Positions 33,890 to 42,640 are shown, counted from the stretch's first letter. The stretch is DNA of 58,944 nucleotides from Physcocola sp002396385 (GCA_946535435.1 CAMNDM010000020.1:1-58944), one strand, 5' to 3'. Numbers and translations: made by a program. Notes: generated by a model from the sequence alone, not told the origin.

Positions 33890-35026
33890 ATGGATAATGT
33901 TTTTATAACTCAGACCTCTCATTTTTTTCCGAACGAACCTGTTCCTAATGACGAAATGGAAGACTATTTGGGATTGATTAACAACCATAAGTCGTTGTCT
34001 CGTCCCATTGTCTTACGAAACAATGGTATTAAGACGCGTTATTATGCGCTCGATAAAAAAGGTAATATGACTCATTCCTCTATCCAGATGGCGGCTAATG
34101 CTATTCGTGGTTTGGAAGAGGATGGTTTTAAACTGGCCGATGCTGACGTGTTGGCTTATGGTACCGCTACTCCTGAACAGTTTATGCCTTCGCCTGCTTC
34201 TATGGTGCACGGAGAACTGCCAGAATCTGGAAATATAGAGGTCGTTTCTTTTCATGGTTCTTGTTGTACCAGCGTCGAAGCCTTGAAGTATTGTTGCTAC
34301 GCTTTGGCTTCGGGCGATGCCAGAGAAGCTATATGTGCTGCTTCTGAACGCTGTTCTGCCCTTATGAGGAATGAAAACTTTAAAGCGGAAGGCGACGTTA
34401 TCGCTTTGGATAAACGGCCCATTCTTGCGTTTGAAAAAGATTTCCTGCGTTGGATGTTGAGCGATGGTGCTGCTGCTCTGCGTCTATCTAATAAAAAGGC
34501 TGACGATAGGCTCTCTCTGAAGGTGGAATGGGTGGAACTGACTTCTTTTGCCAATGAGCGGGAAACGTGTATGTATCTGGGGGCCGAAAAGAATCCTGAT
34601 GGTACGCTCAAAGGCTGGAACATGTTCCCGCAAGACGAATGGCTGCCTAAGTCTATTTTCTCCCTTAAACAAGATACACGTCTCTTAGGTGACAATATCG
34701 TTAAGTTGGGCGGGGTGTTCCTGGAGCGGATAATGAAAAAACACAACCTGCGTAGCTCGGGTGTTGATTGGTTCCTTCCGCATATGTCTTCGCTTTTTTT
34801 CAAGGACCAGATGAAACAAAATATGGATGAACTCGGACTCGTTATTGACGACGAACACTGGTTCTACAATCTGACGCGTATTGGTAATGTCGGCTCTGTA
34901 TCGGCTTTGGCCATGATTGACGAACTTTATCATTCTGGCTTGCTGAAAAAAGGCGAGCACATTTTGGTGGCTGTCCCTGAGAGCGCGCGTTTTACTTATG
35001 GCTATATTTATTTGACCGTTTGTTAA
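33890..35026 (+). CDS. Beta-ketoacyl-ACP synthase III-like enzyme
   Basis: A 378-residue thiolase-fold protein of the FabH family. The Cys nucleophile is Cys125 or Cys126 in FHGSCCTSVEAL. The His (WFLPHMSSLF) and Asn (IGNVGSVSALAMIDEL) of the triad are both present, so it should be active. It is longer than housekeeping FabH (about 320), lacks the typical AACAGF motif around the Cys, and ends with FTYGYIYLTV. It may therefore use an unusual acyl chain or transfer acyl groups. It starts a three-gene cassette with an HTH protein (13 nt on) and a BtrH-type acyltransferase. A specialised lipid or resorcinol/polyene-like product is possible but not shown. Confidence 0.85.
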   Translation: MDNVFITQTSHFFPNEPVPNDEMEDYLGLINNHKSLSRPIVLRNNGIKTRYYALDKKGNMTHSSIQMAANAIRGLEEDGFKLADADVLAYGTATPEQFMPSPASMVHGELPESGNIEVVSFHGSCCTSVEALKYCCYALASGDAREAICAASERCSALMRNENFKAEGDVIALDKRPILAFEKDFLRWMLSDGAAALRLSNKKADDRLSLKVEWVELTSFANERETCMYLGAEKNPDGTLKGWNMFPQDEWLPKSIFSLKQDTRLLGDNIVKLGGVFLERIMKKHNLRSSGVDWFLPHMSSLFFKDQMKQNMDELGLVIDDEHWFYNLTRIGNVGSVSALAMIDELYHSGLLKKGEHILVAVPESARFTYGYIYLTVC

Positions 35027-35039
35027 TTATTAGAAGAAA

Positions 35040-35447
35040 ATGAAAGTTGAAGATGTTCCACAAGATGCCAGGTTCTTTCAAAATTCTGTTGCACGTGATG
35101 TCTGTTATGCGTTAGATGAACAGGGAAACTATCAGGCGGTTGTCAGTATGGGTTGGGACGTGAAGGCAGATGCACTGCAGACTGTTCTTGACGACGTGGA
35201 AGAGCAATGTGAGCCTATTCGTCAGCGTGTGCTGCGGCACGAGGTCAGTCCACTTGCTTACCACATGGAGAAGAATTTGATGGATATTGACATGTTGGCC
35301 GATAATTCGGGCATTTCCAAGCGAAAAGTGAAAAAGCATATGGAGTATGACGAATTTCAAAAACTCGATCGCGAGACGCTTGAAAATTATGCTTATACGC
35401 TTCGTATATCGGTCGAAGAACTACTAACTGTACCTAATAATAAATAG
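35040..35447 (+). CDS. Small HTH-domain protein of a ketosynthase/BtrH cassette
   Basis: A 135-residue protein. The C-terminal half (about 80-130) reads as a Cro/C1-type helix-turn-helix: LADNSGISKRKVKKHM, then FQKLDRETLENYAYTLRIS and VEELLTV, in the usual XRE order. The N-terminal half (about 1-75) is not recognised. It lies between the ketosynthase (13 nt) and the BtrH gene (5 nt), so it is probably cotranscribed and may regulate the cassette or serve as a structural partner. Confidence 0.72.
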   Translation: MKVEDVPQDARFFQNSVARDVCYALDEQGNYQAVVSMGWDVKADALQTVLDDVEEQCEPIRQRVLRHEVSPLAYHMEKNLMDIDMLADNSGISKRKVKKHMEYDEFQKLDRETLENYAYTLRISVEELLTVPNNK

Positions 35448-35452
35448 TTTTT

Positions 35453-36481
35453 ATGGAATTGGATTTTACTCACAAGCCGGCAGGACATTGTGAGAATGGG
35501 GTTACGGCTAATATGCTCCGTTATTATGGGTTCGATCTGCCTGAACCGCTTATTTTCGGTATTGCCTATGGTATGTTCTTCTCACACATCCCATTTGTCA
35601 AGTTAGCGGGGCTGCCCGTTTCTTCGTTCCGTACGTTCCCTGGTGCGTTGTTCTCTCGTGCTACCAGTACGCTTGGCTTTAAAACCACTACTGAGCGTTT
35701 TTTGATTGAGGAGAATGCAATGAAGAGGTTAGACCAAAAATTGGAAGAGGGTGTTCCGGTGGGGTGCGTGGTTGGTATGTATTACCTCCCCTATATGCCT
35801 ATTGAATACCGTTTCCCTTTTAACGGACATAATATCTGTATCGTCGGACACGATTCTGCTTCCGATTCTTATACTGTCAGTGACCCTAACTGCACCGAAA
35901 AAGTTAGCATTAGTCGTAAGGATTTGCTAAAGGTTCGTTTTACAAAAGGGGGGACCTATCCTCTTTTCGGCCAGATGTATTGGATTAAGGAGGCGCCAAA
36001 ACAACTACCAGACTTGAAACCGGTGGTTTTGAAGGCTATTCAAAAGAATTGTTGGTATATGTCTTCTATCCCTTCTTTTATTCCTTTTTTCGGTGTGAAT
36101 GGTATTGACTATCTGGCTAGCCGTATTCCTACTTGGAAGGAACGGTATGGCGAGCGCAAAGCCGCTCTGAATCTGGCTCAAATTATCCGTATGCTTGAAG
36201 AGATCGGTACGGGTGGTGCGGGTTTCAGGTTTATGTATGGCGCTTTCTTGCAAATGGCTGCTCAAATTACAGGGGAAGGACAGTTTAGGGAGTTCGCACA
36301 GCGTATTACTGCTATTGGCGATAATTGGAGGGCTTTCGCTTCCGATGCCGCTACTATTTTTAAGCGCAGGAAAGATGCCTGCACATACGAGCACGTGGCT
36401 GCCGAGATTGCTGAAATCGGAAAATTGGAACGCTCTTTCTATAACGATTTGGCTAAGGTGGCTAAGGAGGTTAAACTGTAA
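35453..36481 (+). CDS. BtrH_N/DUF4872 acyltransferase-like protein
   Basis: A 342-residue protein with a papain-like BtrH N-terminal domain and a DUF4872 C-terminal domain. Cys13 (GHCENGVTANML) is the likely nucleophile. His126 or His133 in FNGHNICIVGHD and Asp144 in TVSDPNC complete a triad. BtrH moves an amino-acyl side chain from an acyl carrier protein to butirosin's aminoglycoside. By analogy this protein would take an acyl group from a carrier, perhaps one made by the neighbouring ketosynthase. No acyl carrier protein gene is in the cassette. Ends before a strong bidirectional terminator. Confidence 0.83.
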   Translation: MELDFTHKPAGHCENGVTANMLRYYGFDLPEPLIFGIAYGMFFSHIPFVKLAGLPVSSFRTFPGALFSRATSTLGFKTTTERFLIEENAMKRLDQKLEEGVPVGCVVGMYYLPYMPIEYRFPFNGHNICIVGHDSASDSYTVSDPNCTEKVSISRKDLLKVRFTKGGTYPLFGQMYWIKEAPKQLPDLKPVVLKAIQKNCWYMSSIPSFIPFFGVNGIDYLASRIPTWKERYGERKAALNLAQIIRMLEEIGTGGAGFRFMYGAFLQMAAQITGEGQFREFAQRITAIGDNWRAFASDAATIFKRRKDACTYEHVAAEIAEIGKLERSFYNDLAKVAKEVKL

Positions 36482-36582
36482 AGGCGAATGGCTGTCCTTA
36501 TTGGAATAGGTTGAGGCCGGAGCTGTGACTCTTTGGGCTACCTCTCTAATACATGACGTTATTTAGACGGATATGCAAAAAA

Positions 36583-36615
36583 ATACCAGGCGGTTCTTAA
36601 GGAACCGCCTGGTAT
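36583..36615. terminator. Strong bidirectional terminator between convergent genes
   Basis: A 14-bp perfect stem (ATACCAGGCGGTTC with GAACCGCCTGGTAT), loop TTAAG, flanked by A-run and T-run. It ends the cassette on the plus strand and the minus-strand gene that stops at 36618. Confidence 0.9.
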
Positions 36616-36617
36616 TT

Positions 36618-37064
36618 TTATTGTTTGCCGCTTTTTTTGGCTTTCCAAAGGAAGTAGGCGATTAAGAACAGGAGTAGGGCAAATAGTCCCCAATAGGTCA
36701 ATAATGTCCTCAGACTTGTGTTTTCGCTTGGCCAAATCACACTCTTATGCTCATGGTCGTAGTAGAGCTCGTTGTTCTCTAGTTTTACCCCTATTCCTGG
36801 ATTCACTTGGTCGTATACGTCGGCCGGAACTTCTACCAGATAAAGCGAGTCGGCATAGCTGACAGTTAGTGTGTAGCCTAAAATGACGCTGCCCTTTGTA
36901 CGGCTGTGGCTGAATCTTTTGTCGACTATGCTGTAATCGGTAAGTGTTTCTCGTTGTATGCTCTCGTTTATGTAGTGAGACGTTACACTTATTGTCCTTG
37001 ATGTTAGTTTGACGCCAAATGCTGCGCAGACAATTGCTAGCAGAATGTAGATGTATCTGTTCAT
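36618..37064 (-). CDS. Small membrane protein, DUF3592-like
   Basis: A protein of 148 residues with two membrane helices, one N-terminal (YIYILLAIVCAAFGV) and one C-terminal (YWGLFALLLFLIAYFLWKA), enclosing a roughly 90-residue beta-rich domain. The domain has ILGYTLTVSYADSLYLVEVP. This is the layout of DUF3592 proteins, of unknown function. The frame reaches 37268, but a -7 box at 37084-37091 puts transcription start near 37078, so the ATG at 37064 is preferred; the ATG at 37076 (four residues longer) would be nearly leaderless. Confidence 0.7.
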   Translation of the reverse strand: MNRYIYILLAIVCAAFGVKLTSRTISVTSHYINESIQRETLTDYSIVDKRFSHSRTKGSVILGYTLTVSYADSLYLVEVPADVYDQVNPGIGVKLENNELYYDHEHKSVIWPSENTSLRTLLTYWGLFALLLFLIAYFLWKAKKSGKQ

Positions 37065-37407
37065 TTCTCTGTTCATATTTGCGCAAATATACTTAAAAGG
37101 AGCGTACTCTCGAGTTTTTTTATTCCCATTGTCTGTCTTTTGTCTGGTTTCCTGTTCCACTCGGGGGTGTTTCCTGTTTCTGGGTAGATTTGGATTTTTC
37201 TTTCCGAGAATAGTTGTCTTTTCTTGTTTTTTGTGCTTGTTCGCAATACTATTTGTGAAATAGCACATATGTTTCTATGTTTATTGTCTTCAGATTTCTC
37301 AATTCATCTGCATTATACTGGAAAAGTTCTGCCTTTTAGCTACTCCAACTCCTACTTCGTTTTGCTGGAATATAGTATATTTGAAGAAATTTAAATGATA
37401 GATAACA
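37065..37407. other. Intergenic region between divergent DUF3592-like and gpx genes
   Basis: It holds a minus-strand -7 box (TATATTTG, 37091-37084) and a plus-strand -7 box (TATATTTG, 37376-37383). The middle, about 280 nt, contains a pyrimidine-rich stretch. I see no gene or structure in it. Confidence 0.6.
37376..37383 (+). promoter_or_regulatory. -7 box (TATATTTG) for the glutathione peroxidase gene
   Basis: An exact TAnnTTTG match 24 nt before the ATG at 37408. No clear -33 TTTG is at the usual distance. Confidence 0.5.
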
Positions 37408-37983
37408 ATGAAGTTTGCTTTTTACATTTCGGCTTTATGCCTTTCTCTGACTGTCTCGTGCTGTAATACGGTAAAAACTTCTGAACAGGATCCTGACAAC
37501 ATTTACCAATTCTCGGCTGTCGATAACTCTGGTCAACAAGTTGCTCTTAGTGAATATAAGGGAAAGGTTCTGTTGGTGGTAAACACTGCCAGCCGCTGCG
37601 GCTTTACGCCGCAATATGATGGACTTGAAAATTTATATTCTAAATTTAGGGATAGGGGGTTCGTTATACTCGATTTCCCATGCAACCAGTTTGGCGCGCA
37701 GGCTCCTGAATCTGATTCAGCCTATGCTGCTTTCTGCAAGATAAACTATCATGTCGATTTCCCTCAATTCCATAAGGTTGAAGTGAACGGAGGCAATGAG
37801 CTTCCTTTATACCACTGGCTGAAAACCCAAAACGTGTCGGACTCTACTGCCAATACAGATATTAAGTGGAACTTCACGAAGTTCCTTGTAGATAGGTCTG
37901 GCAGTGTTGTCAAACGTTTCGAACCGGGCGTGACGATTGAGGAACTGGCCCCCGAAGTGGAAAAGTTGCTTGCTGGTCAGTAA
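37408..37983 (+). CDS. Glutathione peroxidase-family lipoprotein
   Basis: A 191-residue thioredoxin-fold peroxidase. The peroxidatic Cys is in NTASRCGFTPQYDGLENLY, in place of Sec. The Gln in FPCNQFGAQAP and the Trp/Asn in IKWNFTKFLVDR complete the catalytic tetrad. Such bacterial enzymes usually use thioredoxin rather than glutathione. The N-terminus is a signal peptide with a lipobox (LTVSC, followed by C), so it is probably a periplasmic lipoprotein, unlike the commonly cytoplasmic family members. It stands alone. Confidence 0.92.
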   Translation: MKFAFYISALCLSLTVSCCNTVKTSEQDPDNIYQFSAVDNSGQQVALSEYKGKVLLVVNTASRCGFTPQYDGLENLYSKFRDRGFVILDFPCNQFGAQAPESDSAYAAFCKINYHVDFPQFHKVEVNGGNELPLYHWLKTQNVSDSTANTDIKWNFTKFLVDRSGSVVKRFEPGVTIEELAPEVEKLLAGQ

Positions 37984-37995
37984 TAAATATATAAG

Positions 37996-38027
37996 AGAAA
38001 GCGGAGCAGTTAACTGCTCCGCTTTCT
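37996..38027. terminator. Perfect palindromic terminator between gpx and the GH5 gene
   Basis: A 32-nt perfect palindrome (AGAAAGCGGAGCAGTT and its complement). It lies between two convergent stop codons (37983 and 38046), so it can end both transcripts. Confidence 0.85.
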
Positions 38028-38045
38028 TATGAAAGGCTATTATTT

Positions 38046-39347
38046 TTACTTGTGCAATTGCTCAAATATGTATTTTCCCGACTCGGTCAGTATGTTTTTG
38101 TCGAACGGTTGCATGTTTCCATCGTCCCACTTGAGAGCGGCGCATACGCCTCCGTCTGAGCTGAAACTCCAGTTACACCAGCTGACAATTTGTTTGCCGT
38201 CGTTGTTGCCGTTGAAGATGTCCATCCACATATCCGACAAGTCTGGACGGAAGTTGGTCCACCCACTTGCGTCTGTAGTTCCCCATTCGGTAACGAATAT
38301 AGGGAGGGTTTTCAAAATGCAGGGAACGCTGTCGCATCCGTTTTTGAAGAACTTCATAAAGTTTACATCCCAGAATTTGACCGCAGTCTCGTCGTGGCGT
38401 CCGTCGTTGTGGCTTGCCGCGTAGAAGTGGAAGGTGTACATTAGGTTGTCGTATGCCTTACCGTTTTCGTCGACGGGCTCTTTGCCAATTACATCCTGCG
38501 GACGCTGTGACCAGTGTGGTGTACCGCAAATGCACACTACGTCTTTGTCGTATTTGCGGATTATTTTCAGCATTTGTTCGCAATGAGGCTTGATGTTGTC
38601 TTCCCAAGTTACGCGTGGTGCCCAGTACTTTGGCCCTGGCTCGTTGTTGTACTTCTCGTTTTCGTAGTTCAGTCCGTTAGGCTCGTTGCACAATTCATAT
38701 AAAATATGTTTCTGGTTCTGATAGCGGCGCGCGCAGTAGGTGAAGAAGTCGGCTGCCAGATCCTTGCCGTTGCGTGGATGGTTGCGGTACAGTGCACTCA
38801 TCGGATTGCCTGGCGAAAGAACGTGCCAGTCGATAAGCAGGTACATGCCTTGTTCGGCTGTCCATTTAACCAACCCGTCAACATAAACGTCGCGGTGGTT
38901 TTTGTTATAGGCGTAACCTCCTTCTTCGTCAACATAAATTGCAATGCGGAAAATGTTGGCATTCCAGTCTTTTCTGAGGGCAGCCATATTGGCTTCGGTC
39001 ACGTTTGCCGCTCCTTTCCACTGCAAGCCGTGCGAACTCATACCACGCAGTTGGACGGGTTTGCCGTCGGCGCTGCACAGACAGCGGACTCCTGTTTCGT
39101 TGGTGCTGACTTTCAGTTTGCCCCATTGGTCAACCGGGGAACCTTTCGGATAGGTCGGTGCAGGCAGTATTTCCACATTGCTTGATGCGCTGTCGATTGT
39201 GCCAAATGATGTGGTTGTCGCGTTAACATCCATTTCTTGTTTGTTTTGTTGTCCGTTACCAGTCGGCTGGCCCTGTTGTTGGTTTCCTTTGTTGCAGGCA
39301 GTAAGGGTCAGTGCTGCGGTTGTCATTGCCAAAATAAGTCTTTTCAT
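38046..39347 (-). CDS. GH5 family glycoside hydrolase, lipoprotein (endoglucanase-like)
   Basis: A 433-residue GH5 hydrolase. The acid/base Glu is in YELCNEPNG and the nucleophile Glu in PIFVTEWGTTDASG; LIDWHVLSPGNP is also typical of the GH5_2-like endoglucanases. The start at 39347 (MKRLILAM) yields a signal peptide with a lipobox (LTLTAC), so it is lipid-anchored; a Gln/Asn-rich linker (NKGNQQQGQ) follows. The longer frame to 39383 adds residues that do not improve the signal peptide. It is a tandem paralogue of the next gene. Beta-1,4-glucan is the probable substrate. Whether it acts on plant cell walls is not readable. Confidence 0.92.
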   Translation of the reverse strand: MKRLILAMTTAALTLTACNKGNQQQGQPTGNGQQNKQEMDVNATTTSFGTIDSASSNVEILPAPTYPKGSPVDQWGKLKVSTNETGVRCLCSADGKPVQLRGMSSHGLQWKGAANVTEANMAALRKDWNANIFRIAIYVDEEGGYAYNKNHRDVYVDGLVKWTAEQGMYLLIDWHVLSPGNPMSALYRNHPRNGKDLAADFFTYCARRYQNQKHILYELCNEPNGLNYENEKYNNEPGPKYWAPRVTWEDNIKPHCEQMLKIIRKYDKDVVCICGTPHWSQRPQDVIGKEPVDENGKAYDNLMYTFHFYAASHNDGRHDETAVKFWDVNFMKFFKNGCDSVPCILKTLPIFVTEWGTTDASGWTNFRPDLSDMWMDIFNGNNDGKQIVSWCNWSFSSDGGVCAALKWDDGNMQPFDKNILTESGKYIFEQLHK

Positions 39348-39368
39348 GGTTTTTGTGATATTTATTAG

Positions 39369-39407
39369 AAAGGCAACCCGCACACGACATAGGTGCGGGT
39401 TGCCTTT
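39369..39407 (-). terminator. Hairpin terminator between the two GH5 genes
   Basis: A 15-bp stem (AAAGGCAACCCGCAC with GTGCGGGTTGCCTTT) starts 19 nt past the upstream gene's stop (39427). The T-run is short on the minus strand, so some read-through into the second GH5 gene is possible. Confidence 0.65.
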
Positions 39408-39426
39408 ATTTGCTGTTTGGTCTGTC

Positions 39427-40737
39427 TTACTGTTTTGAACCTTTTACCACAGTATGGTATTTTTCGTGGAATTTCTTGAAGATGTATTTACCCGATTCTG
39501 TAAGTATTTTCTCGTCAAATATATCCATATTTCCAGTGTTCCAGTTCAAGGCGGCGCATGAACCACCTTCTGCGCTGAAGTTCCAGTTACACCAGCTGAC
39601 TACTTGTTTTCCGTCGTTGTCTCCATCGAAAATCTTCAACCAACGGTCGCTGAGGTCTGGACGGAAATTGGCCCAACCGCTCGCATCGGTAGTTCCCCAT
39701 TCTGTAACGAAGATAGGCAGCTCTTTCAAGATGCATGGGGTTTTCTTATCTCCTTTCTGGAAACGGGTCATAAAGTCGTTGTCCCATGCCTTTACGGCTG
39801 TTTCGTAGTGCTGGCCGTCGTTGTGAGTTGCTGCGTAGAAGTGGAAGGCGTACATAATGTTCTCGTATACCTTCCCGTTCTCGTCAACAGGCTCTTTACC
39901 GATTACCTGTTCGGGGTTTTGGTCGTACATTGGTGTACCGCATACTACTACAACGTCTTTGTCGTATTTGCGGATGATTTTCAACATCTGTTCGCAATAA
40001 GGCTTTATGTGGTTGTCCCATGTAACGCGTGGTTGTTCTGCCCAAGCCCATTTGCCACCTCCAAAATTCTCGTTTTGGTAGTTTTCTCCGTTAGGCTCGT
40101 TACACAGTTCAAAAAGCACGTGGCTCTGTTTCTGGTAGCGGCGTGCACAGTAGGTGAAGAAATCTGCTGCGGCGTCTTTCCCGTTATCGCGTCGGTTACG
40201 GTATACGCGGCTCTGCGGATTCCCTGGCGATAGCACGTGCCAGTCTATAAGCAAATACATACCTTGTGCGGCAGTCCATTTCACCAAGTCTTCGATATAG
40301 CGGCTGCGGTGTGTCGGATTGTAGGCATATCCTCCTTCTTCGTCAACGTACACTGCTATGCGGAATACGTTGGTGTTCCAGTCGTTTCGTAGCGCACGTA
40401 TGTTCGACTCTGTCAGGCAGGCTACGCCAGCCCACTGCATACCGTGCGACACCATGCCGCGTAGCTGTACGGGGTTGCCGTTTTTGTCACAAAGGCAACG
40501 GACTCCCTGTTTGTTCTTTCCGACTTTCAGTTTTCCCCATAGTTGCACGGGTGAACCGATAGGGTAGGTTGGAGCGGTTAAAATCTCGCAGTTGATAGAC
40601 GCGCTGTCTATCCATCCGAACGATGGCGCGTTTTCTGTGTCAAGTCCTGGTGGAACGTAGTTGTTTGACTGCTGTGCCATAGATAGCGATGCACAGAAAG
40701 CCACTGCTAATGCCGATAGTCCAAGTCTTTTAAGCAT
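39427..40737 (-). CDS. GH5 family glycoside hydrolase, secreted (endoglucanase-like)
   Basis: A 436-residue GH5 hydrolase. Glu214 (ELCNEPNG) is the likely acid/base and Glu346 (FVTEWGTTDASG) the nucleophile. A signal peptide (MLKRLGLSALAVAFCASLSMAQ) lacks a lipobox, so this copy is probably released or periplasmic, whereas the neighbouring copy is a lipoprotein. The two catalytic domains are closely similar throughout, pointing to tandem duplication. An exact -7 box lies upstream on the minus strand. No SusC/SusD pair is in the window, so it is not part of a visible polysaccharide-utilisation locus. Confidence 0.92.
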   Translation of the reverse strand: MLKRLGLSALAVAFCASLSMAQQSNNYVPPGLDTENAPSFGWIDSASINCEILTAPTYPIGSPVQLWGKLKVGKNKQGVRCLCDKNGNPVQLRGMVSHGMQWAGVACLTESNIRALRNDWNTNVFRIAVYVDEEGGYAYNPTHRSRYIEDLVKWTAAQGMYLLIDWHVLSPGNPQSRVYRNRRDNGKDAAADFFTYCARRYQKQSHVLFELCNEPNGENYQNENFGGGKWAWAEQPRVTWDNHIKPYCEQMLKIIRKYDKDVVVVCGTPMYDQNPEQVIGKEPVDENGKVYENIMYAFHFYAATHNDGQHYETAVKAWDNDFMTRFQKGDKKTPCILKELPIFVTEWGTTDASGWANFRPDLSDRWLKIFDGDNDGKQVVSWCNWNFSAEGGSCAALNWNTGNMDIFDEKILTESGKYIFKKFHEKYHTVVKGSKQ

Positions 40738-40799
40738 TTCGTATTGTGTATTTTTTAGTTTGTCGTTCTTTTGTTGCAGTTCATTCTGCCTTATTTTCG

Positions 40800-40807
40800 C
40801 AAATTTA
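40800..40807 (-). promoter_or_regulatory. -7 box (TAAATTTG, minus strand) for the secreted GH5 gene
   Basis: CAAATTTA on the plus strand reads TAAATTTG on the minus strand, 62 nt before the ATG at 40737. Confidence 0.45.
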
Positions 40808-40863
40808 AGAAAAAAAGTAGAATAAGACCCAAAGATTAGTTACATCTTGTTCTCAGCATTTGT

Positions 40864-40871
40864 TAAATTTG
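40864..40871 (+). promoter_or_regulatory. -7 box (TAAATTTG) for sppA
   Basis: An exact TAnnTTTG match 20 nt before the ATG at 40892. Confidence 0.5.
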
Positions 40872-40891
40872 CACAATAGAATTTATTTGAT

Positions 40892-42607
40892 ATGAAACAG
40901 TTCTTTAAAATGGTGACGGCTGTGCTGGTTGGTTTATGTGCCTTCTTCTTCATGGTCTTTATTGTCATCCTGGTTTTTTCTGCATCGGCTTCTGCTCCTT
41001 CTGCTGTTAAGGAGGGCACAGTCCTCCACTTGCGCTTGGAGGGCACTTTGAACGAGCGTTCAAAACAGACTGTCTACACTTCGTTGGGTCTCGATGAGTA
41101 TGAGCATGGCCTCGATGATTTGCTGATGGCCGTATCGGCTGCGAAAAACGACGATAATGTCGCCGGTATCTTCCTTGAACCGGGTGCTTTCGCTTGTGGT
41201 TCGGCTTCTCTTTCTGAAATACGTTCGGCCTTGATCGATTTCCGTTCCTCGGGTAAGTTTGTTTACGCCTATTCGGGTGCCTACACACAGGGCGCTTACT
41301 TCCTGTCTACTGCTGCTGACTCGGTCTTTCTGAATCCGTTCGGTACAGTCGATTGGCGTGGTTTGGCTTTGCAAAGCAGTTTTTACAAGCGTCTGCTCGA
41401 AAAAGTCGGCATCGAGATGCAGGTCGTGAAAGTGGGAACTTATAAGTCGTTTACCGAACAGTACACGAACGAGAAGATGAGCGATGCTAACAGGGAACAG
41501 TCGCAAGTGTTTGTTTCCGATCTTTGGAATCTTATCTGTAAGTCTGTTTCTGAATCTAGAAAGGTCTCTGTTGAAAATCTGCAACTCGCGGCTGACAGTA
41601 TGGTCTCGTTCCAACCTGCCGACAGTGTGCTGGCAGCAGGACTGGTCGATGTGTTGGCCTACCGAGATGATGTTGTGAAACAGATTAAACTGCGTTTGGG
41701 TAAGGACACTGCTGACGCTGTCCCTATCATCTCACCTGAAGATTATGTGGCTCAGCTTATCCCTGACAACGGGGGTGAAGAGGTGGCTGTGGTTTATGCT
41801 GTGGGTGAAATTGACAATGGTACTACCGATGGAATTAATACTGATAAGCTTTCGAAGCAGTTGTTGAATTTGGCTAAGGACGACGATGTGAAAGCTGTGG
41901 TGTTGCGTGTGAATTCACCTGGTGGTAGTGCCTATGGTTCTGAACAGGTGTGGCATGCTGTGCAGGTTCTTAAGCAACACAAAAAAGTGGTTGTCAGTAT
42001 GGGCGACTATGCTGCTAGCGGTGGCTATTACATCTCGTGTGGTGCCGATATTATTGTTGCTGACCCGACGACGATTACTGGCTCAATCGGTATTTTCGGC
42101 GTCATTCCGAATATAGGGCCTCTAGCCGATAAAATTGGCTTGGACCACGATGTTGTAAAGACTAGTGAGGGGGCTGACTTCCCTCGTATATGGGAACCTA
42201 TGAATCCTATTCAGCAACGCCGACTCCAAAATTATGTGAACAACGGTTATTCCTTGTTCTGTAAACGGTGTGCCGACGGACGAAAAATGCAACTGAATGT
42301 GTTGGATTCAATTGCGCAGGGACGTGTTTGGAGCGGTGTGCGTGCCCAACAAATCGGGTTGGTCGACAAATTAGGTACACTTGCCGATGCGACACAGCTT
42401 GCTGCTGATATGGCTAATCTTTCAGAGTATCATGTTAAGTCGTACCCTGCTAAAACAAGTTTATGGGAATCGTTGCTTGATTCCCCTTCGTTTGGTGTGC
42501 GCCTATTCGCTCCTAAAGAGTTTGAGCGTGAGAAGAAAGCCATTGAACAGGCTCTGAAGCTGGACGTGCTGCAGGCTGCTGTGCCTCTTTCTTACGATAT
42601 CCGCTAG
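40892..42607 (+). CDS. sppA: Signal peptide peptidase SppA (67-kDa type)
   Basis: A 571-residue membrane serine protease that degrades leftover signal peptides. One N-terminal membrane helix (about 8-32) precedes two ClpP-like domains. The catalytic Ser is in MGDYAASGGYYISCGAD of the C-terminal domain, and the general-base Lys is in VVKVGTYKSFTEQYTNE of the N-terminal domain, as in the E. coli type. RVNSPGGSAYGSEQVW is a further signature. Length matches the long (duplicated) form. It stands alone between the divergent GH5 gene and a convergent M15 gene. Confidence 0.96.
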   Translation: MKQFFKMVTAVLVGLCAFFFMVFIVILVFSASASAPSAVKEGTVLHLRLEGTLNERSKQTVYTSLGLDEYEHGLDDLLMAVSAAKNDDNVAGIFLEPGAFACGSASLSEIRSALIDFRSSGKFVYAYSGAYTQGAYFLSTAADSVFLNPFGTVDWRGLALQSSFYKRLLEKVGIEMQVVKVGTYKSFTEQYTNEKMSDANREQSQVFVSDLWNLICKSVSESRKVSVENLQLAADSMVSFQPADSVLAAGLVDVLAYRDDVVKQIKLRLGKDTADAVPIISPEDYVAQLIPDNGGEEVAVVYAVGEIDNGTTDGINTDKLSKQLLNLAKDDDVKAVVLRVNSPGGSAYGSEQVWHAVQVLKQHKKVVVSMGDYAASGGYYISCGADIIVADPTTITGSIGIFGVIPNIGPLADKIGLDHDVVKTSEGADFPRIWEPMNPIQQRRLQNYVNNGYSLFCKRCADGRKMQLNVLDSIAQGRVWSGVRAQQIGLVDKLGTLADATQLAADMANLSEYHVKSYPAKTSLWESLLDSPSFGVRLFAPKEFEREKKAIEQALKLDVLQAAVPLSYDIR

Positions 42608-42620
42608 TCTGTCTTTTGTC

Positions 42621-42640
42621 GCATCTGAAATAGATGCTTT
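42621..42640 (+). terminator. Weak hairpin after sppA
   Basis: GCATCT pairs with AGATGC around a 5-nt loop and three T follow, 14 nt after the stop codon. Short and weak. Confidence 0.35.
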
